A stretch of DNA of 64,000 nucleotides. Origin: Anastatus disparis. Its lineage: Eukaryota; Arthropoda; Insecta; Hymenoptera; Eupelmidae. A model generated the notes under the pieces. The model did no database searches, had not been told where the DNA came from, and saw only the letters and a list, made by a program, of their open reading frames with translations. The first letter of the stretch is position 1. Every line of letters begins with the position of its first letter. Of the stretch, positions 22,350 to 33,771 are shown one piece after another. A program made the translations under genes and the position numbers. The stretch lies in the NCBI GenBank assembly GCA_017163975.1, contig JAFFSR010000008.1, positions 1,931,501 through 1,995,500 on the forward strand. The letters are read 5' to 3'.

Positions 22350-23613
22350 AAACTGCTTCAAACAAATTCCGGCGTGAAATGATACATGCTCATCTGCCCT
22401 TATCTTATTTAAAATAATTAGATTTTAAGATTAAAATTAGTTATGAATAATTTTTAAGTTTCAGATGTCATATATAGTTTATTCTAATCAGATTTGTTTT
22501 TCTAAAAAATTGTAATTCTACAGTAATAATAATAATTTTTTTTTATTTATTAGATTTTAAAAATTTTAAACAAGTTTGATGATGAACGTTGTTCAATTAT
22601 TTAATTAAACTTTTTCATTTCGAGTTGAAGCTAAAACCCAATCAAGTCTGAATATGAAAGCGGCTCATTTGTTCCGAATATAGTTCACGTACATACTTGC
22701 AAATGTCTTATAATCTGAATAGATGATATGTTTACATCAATAATCTTTAAGATGAAAATAACTCAGCAATGAAAATGTTTGTGGATTATACACGCACCAA
22801 AATCAATTTCAAATTCTTTCAAGCACAAATTAAATACAAAATTTGTTATATATTCACAAACAGTTTTTTTAGTTCTCAATTAATCCTCGATTCAGTAATT
22901 AAAAATATAGCAAGTCCGATGTCAAACTCTTTTCAGTTATTTTATTTAGTTTTTACAGTTAGAGTTGAAGCTAAAACCCGATCAACTCTGTATATAAAAG
23001 CTATTCATTACGTTTTGAACTTAGTTAACGTACATACTTGAGAGTATATCGAGCGTATATAAGACTGGTTCCCAATTTAATTTCTGCTGAGGGAAATATC
23101 ATCTCCATTTGAGTCTAATCTTTTTTCAAGAAGGATATTAAAATTATTTCAGTAGTAATAAAATTGAATTCACATACAACATTTGAGCGAATTTCATATG
23201 CAAAAGTTTTTCCGTGCAGAATAAAATTTTTACACACACTAATACAAATATGAAATTATAAAATAAATCTTACACACGAAACTTTAATATCGATTATACT
23301 TGAAACTAATTGCTTACAATTTTTTAGTTTTAATATTATTTTACACAAATGAGTCTTTATTGATTAGAAATCCATGACAATTTGGATCTCTAATTTTTAA
23401 TAATAGTCATTCTACAGTATCAAACTCTAAGCGATCTTCACTTTGCTAGGCTACATCGGGTGGGTTCAACTTCTTGTAACTGAACTTAACTTTGTAGTTA
23501 CGGGTGTAGGCTACAATTGACAAGTCGAGGTAATTATTTATTCTTGACTGAAGTTGCGTCTCCACTACAGTCGCTTTTTTATTAATCAGCTTCCACTCCG
23601 TTCCACGAAAGCT

Positions 23614-23895
23614 TTATGTGAATTTTTCGTTGCACGTACTGTCACTACATCCAAGAGACATGGCAAAGCTCATACCCAGATCCTGCGATATCCTTTCAAC
23701 TAAATATAGAGATTTGTGAGCATAACAAAATATTCGCTTATTACCTTCACCAGAAGATATCAATTGACATACAGTATGATGAATGTCCCATATCTCTTGT
23801 ACTGTCTTCTCGAAAATCTTATTTACGCCTTCTATTACGCTGATTAAGGCTGCTAGCACTAGTGTTACTGTCATTTTTTTAAAATTTCTTTTCAA
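23614..23895 (-). CDS. Small putative secreted protein, unrecognised
   Basis: 93 codons. After a basic start (MKRNFKK) comes a hydrophobic run (MTVTLVLAALISVIEG) that looks like a signal peptide. The rest has five Cys (VCQL, FCYAH, LGCSDSTCNEKF) and helical character (EKTVQEIWDIHHTV). The frame lies in the right part of the Polinton, on the same strand as its genes, about 9 kb upstream of the ATPase because of the palindrome. I do not recognise the family. It could be an accessory gene of the Polinton or a chance frame. Confidence 0.4.
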   Translation of the reverse strand: MKRNFKKMTVTLVLAALISVIEGVNKIFEKTVQEIWDIHHTVCQLISSGEGNKRIFCYAHKSLYLVERISQDLGMSFAMSLGCSDSTCNEKFT

Positions 23896-23945
23896 AATAA
23901 AAACGAAAATAATTTTTTAATATTTTTAACACAGCTTGGCTATTG

Positions 23946-24115
23946 TGTCTCGATAATATTATTTATCGAAAAGAAAAATATTTAATTTCACACTGTTAAA
24001 AATAATTCAAAACTGCACCAAAAACTGCAGCAAAAACTGGATCAGTTAAAATTGCGTAGTTGATGCGTCTCGATAAAATTATTTATCAAAAACAAAAATA
24101 TCTAATTTTACACTG
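23946..24115. repeat. Direct repeat of ~52 bp, two copies
   Basis: GTCTCGATAATATTATTTAT at about 23947 and GTCTCGATAAAATTATTTAT at about 24066 head two similar units ending in CACTGTY. They lie upstream of the 23614-23895 frame and could be a promoter-proximal duplication. Confidence 0.6.
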
Positions 24116-24284
24116 TCACTAGAAAATATCTAATTTTGTACCTTATCAATTTCCTAAAATTTATTATTTTTTAAAATAAAATTTTTTTAATTCCTAAATG
24201 CATAATTTATTATTAACTATTATTGCTTTTTATTTCTATTTATTTCCTTTTTTTACAAATTTTTGCCAGCAGTTTATTGAGAAG

Positions 24285-25194
24285 CAAGATAAGGTTCGTA
24301 CCTTATTTTCGAATGATACAAAGGATAACGCTAGAATAAGAGTTATATTATTTAACCGAATCATGAATGTAAAAAAGAAAAAAAAAAGAAAAAAAAAGAA
24401 AAAAAATTATATTTACCCAGTGCAAGCAAGTGTCTAAAGCAAAATATATTATGTAATGTGTGCGTGTATGTGTGTGTGTATGTGTGTGTGAATAACTTCC
24501 AATATTTTTTAAATTTGTTACCATACTTACTAGGAGAGTATCAGACCTCCGGATCACGGATTTTGCTTAAACGTTGGGACAAGTTTTCAGATATCAAAAT
24601 ATGAAAGGAAACAAAATTTTACACCCCAACCCTCAATATTTCCCTAGTTACAGGCAATTAAAGAAAATCACTAAAAAAGTTACTAGATTTTCAAACGCAT
24701 ATAGCTCCTTAGCATTGATAGCTAAGAGCTTGAATCTTTTTTTAAATGGAAGCTGAGCTCAAATACTTTCGAAATAGTAGTTATAGCATGTCAAAATATT
24801 ATTCTTTCCCAAAGTTATAGCGTGATAAACATTGGACCTGATTTTTCTTTTTAAAACATTAATTAATAACAAAAGCTGAAATTGGGTCTAATGTTTATTA
24901 TGCTATAACTTTGGGAAAAAATAATATTTTAACATGCTATAACTACTATTTCGAAAGGATTTGAGCTCAGCTTTCATTTAAAAAAAGTTTCATGCTCTTA
25001 AGTATCATGACAGTAAAAAGTCAGAAAATCAAATAAAAGGCTCACAATGGAAACAGTATTCACGAAAAATTTCTACAAACACATACTCTATCCCTGAAAG
25101 GGATGGCTACAAAAAATTTTGACTTTAAATATATTTATATGTAAATAAAAAATACATGTAAGACTTGCAAAGTCATATTACTCCGAAACTTATA
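24285..25194. repeat. Polinton right terminal inverted repeat, interrupted
   Basis: Inner part 24285-24435 and outer part 25015-25194 match the left end in inverted orientation. The inner part on the plus strand encodes a fragment of the protease C-terminus (VILFNRIMNVKKK). A TG-rich microsatellite lies at about 24455-24490 and a foldback at 24722-25003. Confidence 0.8.
24722..25003. mobile_element. Foldback element in the right Polinton repeat
   Basis: Arms of about 115 bp (24722-24840 and 24890-25003) share AGCTGAGCTCAAATAC/TTTGAGCTCAGCT and the TAGTAGTTATAGCATG region in inverted orientation. Loop of about 50 bp. No ORF. Confidence 0.8.
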
Positions 25195-26475
25195 TACTTG
25201 TATCGTCGTTGTAATAATTTCATAAGAAATAAACGTGTCAATCGAATATATCTCTATTTATTTATATGCCCTTCCATCATTTTTTCTCTAAAGTTAATAT
25301 TTCATTCTTAAAATTAATAATTTTTCTTAAAGTTTTACTAATTTTTAAATATAATTTTTTAATAATTTGTTATCATTGATATATATTTATTATTAACATT
25401 TATCATTTATTATTAACATTTATTATTTTCCATTAACATTTATTATTTTAATTTATTGATATATTTTCATATTCTATTTTACAAATTATTTTTTACTGAA
25501 TATAATTTTTTTTTATTGCGATTATTGAGAAGCGAGATAATACCGAAGCGATAAGGGACGCTGCGTTATACAGGGCCTTAAACGACCGATCCGGCAAACA
25601 CGTCCCCCCAAAGCTGCGATCCGGTAAACATGTACCCCAAGTATGACGTCATAGGTGTCTGCAATTCAAATTCCCTTTCTACTCATATTATTATTATTGA
25701 ACATGTTAATATTGTTAAAAAATTTAATAAAATATTTAAAATATGCAAAGTGACATTATTCACTTATTTTTAATAAAATACTAGCTCAATTTACCTCGCT
25801 CCTAACGTCACTCGGTTGAATTTTCATATGTTATGTTATTAAGTATAAATTAGCGAATTTTAAAATGAAAAAAAATTGGCTTAACTTATGAATTTCGATA
25901 TTGAAATTTCTTACTAAATTAAATTTTCATATTTTCATAAGAAAGGATTAATTAAAGTTACAATATGCGTGAAAATTGTTTAGATACAATAAGAGTTCTA
26001 TGGGTAAGATATGGGGGGCCAACGACTAAATTTTTTTAAAAACTATATTATATATAAAGATCTATATCTCTTTACATTATAAACAGTTTTCGCCACCGTT
26101 ATCGACGCTGCCACCGTGTATAAGAATCAATCATTGCCCGAGTTAGCTATAATATAACTGAAATTTAGCTGAAATTAAGTTAAAATAGAAGCTACAAGTT
26201 AGTTAAAAGTTGTATAAGAGTTAGCTAAAAGCTAGTTAAACTAAGCAGAAGTAAGATAAATTTACCTAAAAATTAGCTGAATTCATTCATAAAGTTAGTT
26301 CAATTATACAAAATTCATATAAAAATTGACAAATCGTCAGTCAAAAATTAGCTGATTCAGTTAAATTTAATTGCATTTAGAGATGCGCTGTTAGCAAAAA
26401 ATTTTCTCTTTCGTCTAGAAGCTAGTAAAGTGTGGACTCTAATATTATGTTATAATTAAGAGGAGGTTAGAACCA
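25195..26475. other. Non-coding AT-rich stretch
   Basis: No gene seen. Notable points are a direct repeat GATCCGGCAAACACGTCCCC / GATCCGGTAAACATGTACCC at about 25589 and 25619, and a loose TTAGCTAAAA-type low-complexity zone at about 26130-26350. Confidence 0.5.
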
Positions 26476-26835
26476 TTTGCCGCTTGGTAGTGCTGCAAGT
26501 GAGAAGAGAATATAAAATATTTTTTTACACACGGATTTACAATTTATTAAGACAATAATATACTTCTAATGTTGTCAATAAATCTTGCCATGTATATGTA
26601 GAATAATTATCGATGCTAATCTTGTTTATAAAGACTAGAATATTTTTGTAAAGCAAAAAATGCTGCGCTTGATAGAGCCCAAGTATACATGTGTATTTTG
26701 TTTTAGTGCGACAGAGAAAGTAATACTAAAGAATGATGAAAACTATGATCACGCCGGCTCTATATCGCGCTGTATTTTTCGCTTTACAACAATATTTTAA
26801 ACTTTTCAAACAAGATTAGCATCAATAATTATTCT

Positions 26836-26914
<79 letters not shown>

Positions 26915-27026
26915 TAGAGTTATTGACAACATTAGAGGTATATTATTGTTTCAGTAAATTGTACATCGCTGTGTGAAAATTATTTTACATTTTTCTCTTA
27001 CCTTACCGCAGCGCCGCCATGCAACA
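26476..27026. mobile_element. Palindromic MITE, copy 2 (relative of E0)
   Basis: Same core and arms as E0 (10086-10490), here uninterrupted. The left outer end contains GCCGCTTGGTAGTGCTGC, the right CCGCAGCGCCGCC in inverted sense. A long (TA)n tract, 26843-26911, expands one ATATAT site of the right arm. Confidence 0.75.
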
Positions 27027-27358
27027 AATAGTTCCGACAACTTCTCAAAGTCTATACTTTAAAGGTAAGAGAAAATTAAGGATGGTAGCTAAAGATGCAG
27101 GGGATAGAAGAAAAATGAAGGAAGAAAGAATAGAGAGTGAAAAAAGAATAATAAAACTAAATATAGTGAAACATAGATGAAAAAAGGAATACATATACTA
27201 AAGCCCAAAAAGACCCAAAAATGTTGCTCGAAAAAAGTGCTTGTATATGATAACTACTCATTATATAGGCCTCAATAAAAATCGCTATTTTTATTACGAA
27301 AAAATGTGCAGATCCGTAGGAGCCAAAAACTGTAGAAAAAGGTAGTTTCACTTTAATA
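27027..27358. other. Non-coding stretch with one half of a diverged direct duplication
   Basis: Segment 27240-27345 (ATGATAACTACTCATTATAT, and CAAAAACTGTAGAAAAAGGT) recurs, split in two, at 28475-28535 and 28775-28828. No gene. Confidence 0.5.
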
Positions 27359-28472
27359 TCCCTTTCAGAACGGAATTATTATTTCATCATGAAAAGTTCT
27401 GATAACCATTTAGAGATGATAAGTGTTCATTTATTAAGGTATTTCTATCGCGCAAACAATTTATGTTAGTTTTGTTTCAAATTCGGCCCAAGGTTTTATA
27501 ATATCTTTATCTATCTTCTGTGAAAATTTCAGTCATTTCTTGTGTGTGGTTTGATTTTTATTGCACTTTAAAGTTTCGGTTTTTAACATGGGAGAAATAG
27601 GGCACCGTTCGTTATGCGATCTTTTTGAAGTTGTTTATGACGACCATTTTATAACCGTATGTTAGAATTATTTAATTTTTCATTTATTGAAAGAAGATTA
27701 TCTGACGAAAATTTTGATACTTCAAAATTTTTGTTGTTGTGTTTAGTTCGTGAGAAAAGTGCGTGGGAAGATACGTATTTTTTGCGAATGATTTCGATTC
27801 GTCTTGTGTCGACAACGTTGCAACTCGCGCGCTCTTTTTTTTTTCTTTATCTGTCAATTTTTGTAGTCATTTTCCACAGCATTTGAAAATAAATTACTGA
27901 CAACCAATAAGTACTGCATAAAATTTAAAAATCTTATAGTCAATTTATATAAATATTGAAAGAAACTAATAAAAAGTTAGTAAAATTAAAAATAAATTAA
28001 TAAATTTCAATAATTATTTTATATCAAAAAACACATTTAAATATTTTATTTTATATTTATTAGTTGAATGAATTAAAGAAATAAATTTATAACCATTAAT
28101 TCCAATCATAACCAAAAATTCAAAACAATATGACATTTAAATGTTTATTATCGAGTGCTACACTGTTGCCACGTTTTTATTTGTACAAATCTTTAACTTC
28201 TATCTCACTCGCACAAATATAGCGCTCTCTCTCATCTCGATAGAAATACCTTGAGCAATTTTTGCGATAAAATTTTTTTTTTTTTTCTTTTTAAGTTTTC
28301 TCAGTTTCTATCAAAGATATAATAACTTAGGCCCTCAGTTTGAGATCGGAAATAGTCCACTTCAATCTAATACACATATTTTTTTTACAAAATTTAAAGC
28401 CACTTTTGCACAATTTCAAAAAAACCAAAAAATGTCAATGTACATTGTAATGTACATTGGTTCTGAAAGGGA
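27359..28472. mobile_element. E6: 1.1 kb TIR element
   Basis: The ends TCCCTTTCAGAAC (27359) and GTTCTGAAAGGGA (28472) are flanked by TA. Internal inverted sites GGTATTTCTATCGCG (27440) and CGATAGAAATACC (28240) may mark a further nested unit. The plus-strand frame at 27659-27886 has no domain and I do not call it. Non-autonomous. Confidence 0.75.
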
Positions 28473-28551
28473 TATATAGTAACTACTAATTATATAAAAA
28501 CCAATAGAAAAGGCAAATCTTATCACAAGAAAAATTACACATACCCTAGAG

Positions 28552-28746
28552 ATAGCATGTCGTGTTAAAAAGTGGTTGCAACTTTAGGTAGAGAGAAAGA
28601 AAATATTAACTTACATCCTACCTCTCTCGCGTAACGCTCCCGTAAGCGCTGCACCAAAGAGACAGTGTGTTAGTAGTTATTTTCTTTCTCTTTTACATCA
28701 TTGTTAAAATAGTCACTACTTTTCTATGTAACATGCTGCCTCCATT
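28552..28746. mobile_element. Small foldback element
   Basis: Arms GATAGCATGTCGTGTTAAAA (28552) and TATGTAACATGCTGCCTC (about 28726-28743) are inverted repeats, with matching GAGAAAGAAAATA sites inside. It splits the second copy of the 27.24 kb duplication. Confidence 0.6.
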
Positions 28747-28830
28747 TATATATGCTCGAAGCACATACCTAAAAGATGCACAAATCCGAAGAACCAAAAA
28801 TTCGTAGAAAAAGGTAGAGAATATTTTAAT

Positions 28831-30003
28831 TACAATAATATTTAAAATTCATTGAAGAGTAAATTAACTTTTAAATATTGAATTTAAATATATGTTATTG
28901 TATATTTAAATAAATATTGAAGGAAAGCTCAAGTTTATCACACATACAATATGAGGCTAAGTTTAAATATGTCATATATGGAATGTCATGTAGTTCTGTT
29001 CGATTACATGTACCGATTTTCAATAAAGAGCAAATATATGTAGTTTAATATTTGAAATAAAAGTAGTAGAAACAATAAAATAAAAATTTTTTTAAAATAA
29101 ATTCCCTTTATACTAAAAATCAGTGAAACTAAATAATATAAAGTAATGGAATAGAACCAGGAACATTGAAAAAAATAAAAAACTTAAGCTTTGTTTCCAA
29201 GAATATTTCACTTTAAATAATATATTTTTCACCTAGAGAAAAAAGTAAAGAATGTCCTAAATCGTATGTAAATTGTAAGGCACAATTCACAAAAGTCGAA
29301 AATTAAGCTCGACTCCATAGGTATCACGTACAATTTCGAACTAGAGTATCGTTTAGGTATTGAATTCAGTAGACATCGGACAACAAAATTCTAAAACGGG
29401 TAACGAGTTACGTGCAATGTGTAATATCATGGAAGTACGGCTCTTATGTTTAAATTCTTGACCTTAATATATGATTATGAATTTGAACGATGAAATTAAA
29501 GAAAACCGTTTCACGTGAAACATGCTTAAAAACAAATTTCGTGTTTATTTCTAATTATAATATTTTCACATATGTATTTTATAAATACGAAATACTGAAT
29601 TTAAATACACAATCATAAGATTAAAATGAAATATTTTAATTATTTTAAAATTTCAATATTTTAAAATAAAAACTTGACTATTTGCAATCACCCTACAATT
29701 CTATTAGCTTCAAATGTAAATTATTAATGAAATATAAATATTATGAAGTGTATGTATCACAAGTAAGGTTCTATTATATTCAATTAAATATTTTTTTTTT
29801 TTCATTTCTACATCATTGATATTATAATTTATGAATGAGTTCTTAATATTAATAAAGAATTATTATTGAAACAATTTAAATATTTTACTATTGATGACAA
29901 GTCACTTTTTAAATATAGTTATATTTGTATTTAAACACAACTGAAAATGTCAATCGAATAACATTGTCATTCAAATAAATTTCAATGCTATGATTGATTT
30001 CCT
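28831..30003. other. Non-coding AT-rich stretch
   Basis: No gene or clear repeat recognised. Confidence 0.5.
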
Positions 30004-30149
30004 AAATTTTGGTACTTGCCACAAATTTTCTCAGCCAATTTTCAACCAACTGTTATTTTATGAAGATATATATTTTTAAGATTTCTGGAAATTTTGAAGT
30101 TAATTAGTTGAGGATTGTCTGAGAAAATTTACGGCAAGTACCAAAATTT
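30004..30149. mobile_element. 146 bp foldback element
   Basis: Arms AAATTTTGGTACTTGCC and GGCAAGTACCAAAATTT are perfect inverted repeats. Further in, ATTTTCTCAG matches CTGAGAAAAT in inverted sense. Confidence 0.75.
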
Positions 30150-30364
30150 TTAAAAATCAAGTTCTCGACAACATCGGATGAGGTTTATTAAAATTATTAA
30201 TGGATCAAAGTCTTGTATATACTTAAGAAAAAAAGGAGTTTCATTAGTTATTATCATTAGAAAAAAAAATCATGACTACATTTGAATTTCTTTTTCAGGC
30301 TCAAACTCAGTCCTGACACCTTCAACAGTTTTTTAATGTAAATACTGTAAATATCTGTGAATAA

Positions 30365-30412
30365 CTATAAATGATTGTGAATAATGCAATCATTATTCAC
30401 AATCATTTATAG
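30365..30412. repeat. Perfect 22 bp inverted repeat with 4 nt loop
   Basis: CTATAAATGATTGTGAATAA followed by TG, loop CAAT, then the exact complement ending TTTATAG. No mismatch in the stem. Confidence 0.9.
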
Positions 30413-31429
30413 AAATAACTGAAAATAATTATATTTATGTTCTATTCATAATAAACTTTTCTGAATAATTAAATACATATATATATATATATATATATAG
30501 TATTTGGAATAGTAATAAAATAAATGTTTTGTTAAATTGCTATATAGAATTAGCCTTTATAATGAATTTAAAGCTATAACTCTTTACGGGTTTGAAAAAA
30601 AGTTCGACCAATGACTCATTGGTTTAGACAAAGGAATTCAGGATTTAGGAAACAAAGTTTTACTATTTAGGTCAGTTTTATTTCTCTTCATTGCACTCTT
30701 ACTTTCTGTAAACAAATTCACAACAACTCTCGCTCAACACAATTTAAATTAGCGTACAATGTTTAATTGGAGATTACAACGAATTGTAATAATTAAGCAA
30801 GCATGCAGCACTCTATCGCTATTAACAAACTTGTAAATGAAGACCAAAAGTCTTGCACGTGCGCTCTTGACGGTGGCTCTCGAAATTCTGAGCTCGCAAC
30901 AAGAAGATGTTCGAAACCGACAAGCCAGCGAGTCTCTAATAATGGCGCAGATGACTAGCGCCGTAGAACAGAAATGAGTGTGACGTAAAGTAGAAATCCA
31001 ATATGTCGGACACATTGTTTTCTTTCTCTTTCTAACCTTAGCCTTCAAATGAAGTAAAAGAATAGTTTATGTAATCAAGCTTTACCTTTGTAAGTTAAAT
31101 GCAATTTGATTTAATAGTAAGTTATTAGTTTCAAGTATTAAAGATTTGTTAAAAGTAAAGCTAAGTGACATAAATTATTAATATATGAATTTAACTAAAT
31201 AAAACCATTTGATTTATTAGCTTATAACAAATTTTTCAATTTCTGAATTTTATAAGTTTTAATCCTTAACAAACCGTCCACCTTGAACCAATGGATTCAA
31301 TGATTTACGATAGCTAGTAGCAAGCGAAGTACAATGATATATATAAACAAATTTTAAGATATGCATATACAATATAAAGTTCACAAAAAAATTTTTTTTT
31401 TATAGAGAGACTGTAAGGGTGCTGTTTGT
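30413..31429. other. Non-coding stretch, possible BEL 3' LTR remnant
   Basis: On the minus strand, after the BEL pol remnant, a purine-rich stretch is followed by TGTTAAGGATTAAAAC at about 31276, which looks like an LTR start. The GC-richer block 30780-31030 would be in that LTR. No second copy is seen near 36.3 kb, so this is unproven. A minus frame 30749-31048 has no domain. Confidence 0.3.
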
Positions 31430-31810
31430 TTTGATTGGTCTTAAAAACTAGATTTGGCAGTTTTAATTTCAAGTACGCGTATAAGTCCGTCAGAGCATGG
31501 AATCAGAGCACTTTTCCACTCTCCCTAACAGCCATTTCGTCGGAGGCAAGTTTGCTTGCTTCAACAATATCAATTGACCTAATTTATTATTGGTCTTTTT
31601 GGTTTGCCATTTCGGCCGTTGTTGTAACGATTACAAGTTATCGCTAGACCAGCGGCGCCAAAATAATTCAAGACATTTTGCATTAATTGCCAGCGTGATA
31701 AATGATTTGTGTCGAAATTTGCAACCGAAGGTTGTGGAATGGCAGTTAAGTTGGAGCCTTTATTTAAAGGTTTATCGTTGCGTAATAAGTGTATTTCATG
31801 CAAGAACATG
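31430..31810 (-). pseudogene. BEL/Pao integrase C-terminal remnant
   Basis: The frame from 31809 reads LTAIPQPSVANFDTNHLSRW, a typical BEL integrase end. After a frameshift it continues LILLKQANLPPTKWLLGRVE (about 31550), the small beta domain that follows the integrase in Pao elements. The catalytic core that should precede it is absent: only about 200 bp lie between here and the RNase H remnant. Confidence 0.75.
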
Positions 31811-31999
31811 AACTGCTAAACATGTTTGATGATTAAATTTTTGGCAAGATTCAAGTCATTTCCATCGACAGCAGATAGATTAAATTTTTGCGATGTTCGT
31901 TTAGCAATGATGCTGGTTTTGAGTCGAATGAGTCGCGCGACAACATGGAGTGGTGTTGTTCAAGAGGAGCATCTATAAATTAAGTCAAATAGTTGAGGA

Positions 32000-33747
32000 A
32001 AGGTTACACTGATTAAATTTACGTGTACCTTTTCTTCTAAAGATTCATTCGAGTGACCAATTGGAATGAGTTTTAGCCAATGATCAGGTGATTTGAGCAG
32101 CCAAGAAGGCCTGTTCCACTAAAGTGAATTGGGTTTTAAATTTTGAACGGATCGTCTACGAGATAATAAATCTGCAGGATTTGATTCTGATGAAACATAG
32201 CGCCATGAGTAATATGGTAGCAGGCAATGGATTTCTGATACTCTGTGGGCAACGAAAATTTTTCATTTTGAAGCGTGCTGGCTTAACCACGCCAGCACAA
32301 TGCTAGCATCTGTCCAACATTGATATGACAGAGTGGAAAGTGTTTGAGCTTTGCGAATTGATACCATGAGTTATGATGGAAGAAGAGCAGCCTGTAATTC
32401 AAGTTGAGGGTTGCTCAATTGTTTGATAGGCGCAACTTTCGTTCTGCTACATAATAACAAAACTTGAACATGTCCCGAGCTGGTGACAATGCGAATATAA
32501 ATTACAGCACCATAGGTTTGTTCAGATGCATCTGAGAAGCCGTGCAATTCTGCATGGAGATTTGTTGGTGAAAAACTAGTAAAGCGAGGTAAGGAAATAG
32601 AACATATGTCCTCTAAGAAGTGTAGGTAAGAAGTGATAATCGAAGCAAGTTCATGCAGGAGTAGTTTATCCCACGGGTACTTTTCTTTCCATAACCTTTG
32701 CATAAGAATTTTTCCAACTAAAACGACTGGTGATGGATCGAACAGCTTTGATAGAAGTGATAATACAGAGCATTTTGTCACAACTTTTAAAGTCATAAGT
32801 GTGACCTTAAATGAGAAAACATCGGTTAAGGAAGACCAATATAAATTTAATAGTTTAATACTATTTTGATCAGTGTCAAACGAGAGCCAGATCGAGGCAA
32901 GACCATGATCTGGTGGATCAATGCCTTCGAGTAGGTCTGGAGAGTTACTACTCCATTTACGGGCTTGAAGTTGACCCTCACTTAATAATGAGATTAACTC
33001 AATTCTGCTTTTTATAGAAGAAGCTTTATCATGAGATCCAAAAAGGAGGTTATCAACGAACGTATTATGAGTTAAAATGGAAGCGGCGAGAAGATACGCC
33101 TTTCCTTCGTCTTCGACGGGTTGGTATAACACACGTAGTGCCAAGTAAGGAGCATATGTGACGGTTAAGAGACGATATTCTTGTGAATTGTGCTGATCAA
33201 ACTCACGTTATAAAATACGCTGACAGTCTGCATCACGTTTATCGACTAAAATTTGCCGGTACATTTTTGCGATGTCGGCAGTGTACACAATTTCAAATGA
33301 TCTCCAGTTTATAAGAATTATAGAGAGGTCTGATTGTAAAGGAGGACCCGTATACATGTGGTCATTCAATGAAGTATTGTTTAAGGCTTTACAAAACGCG
33401 TTGAAGACTACGCGTAACCTAGTAGTTTCACTACTATCCCTAAAGACTGGGTGATGAGCTAAATATACTGGCTTTACTGCATCATGTGAAAAAGTTTTAG
33501 ATTGTACTAGCTCCATATGATGTAAGAGTTCGTATTCTCTAAGAAAGTTAACATATAAAGATTTTTTGCTTTCATCCTTTGAGAGCTGATTTTTAAGGCG
33601 TTTAAAGGCAGATTCAGCAATATGTCGTGAGTTACCTATGTTTAAAGGATGCTCAGACTTGAAAGGAATTCTAACTATATATCTACTATCAATAGTTCGA
33701 GAGTGAGTTTTGAGAAAATGTGTTTCACATATCTCGTCATCTATCAA
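32000..33747 (-). pseudogene. BEL/Pao reverse transcriptase and RNase H, broken
   Basis: The frame 33747-33208 covers the start of RT (RIPFKSEHPLNIGNSRHIAE, LRVVFNAFCKA, YTADIAKMYRQILVD). The frame 33144-32371 (257 codons) continues with the catalytic region, where FVDNLLFGS replaces the expected V-D-D signature, then LLSKLFDPSPVVLVGKILMQ, and RNase H starting LHGFSDASEQTYGAVIY and VAPIKQLSNPQLELQAALL. Further RNase H pieces follow out of frame down to about 32000. Stops and frameshifts plus the altered catalytic Asp make it inactive. Confidence 0.9.
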
Positions 33748-33771
33748 TGAAATGCGAGGCTTAGGGATTTC

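Larger units (their letters stand above)
15542..23216. mobile_element. Giant palindrome (foldback element) with four nested insertions
   Basis: The ends are CACGGAAAAACTTTTG (15542) and CAAAAGTTTTTCCGTG (23201-23216). The left arm (15542-16384, then 19941-19971, then 20256-20625) is the reverse complement of 21983-23216. The arms are interrupted by E3 (16385-19935) and by a TTAA-flanked MITE (19976-20251), and the exact centre is occupied by a palindromic Tc1/mariner-type element (20626-21982). Without insertions the palindrome would be about 2.5 kb. No transposase in the arms. Both arms carry a tRNA-like segment. Confidence 0.8.
1..25194 (-). mobile_element. Polinton/Maverick DNA transposon, decayed and heavily interrupted
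   Basis: Positions 1-178 are a near-perfect inverted copy of 25015-25194, and a second inverted match lies further in (about 945-1100 against 24285-24435). Between them, on the minus strand, lies the usual Polinton set: packaging ATPase, integrase with chromodomain, penton-like protein, small basic protein, major capsid, and adenain-like protease next to the terminal repeat. Gene spacing is tight (TAA-ATG junctions at 13342/13341 and 11460/11457), as in intact family members. All genes carry stops or frameshifts, and I find no protein-primed DNA polymerase B. Without nested insertions the element would be about 10 kb, shorter than the usual 15-20 kb, so a polymerase deletion is likely. The left end may continue beyond the window. 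Confidence 0.9.

Noticed and set aside
9537..26911. Several (TA)n and other tandem tracts considered as possible CRISPR-like or origin structures
   Set aside because: Simple microsatellites and TE-internal satellites; no spacer-repeat structure and a eukaryotic context.
30749..31048. 99-codon minus frame
   Set aside because: No recognised domain; lies in a possible BEL LTR remnant.
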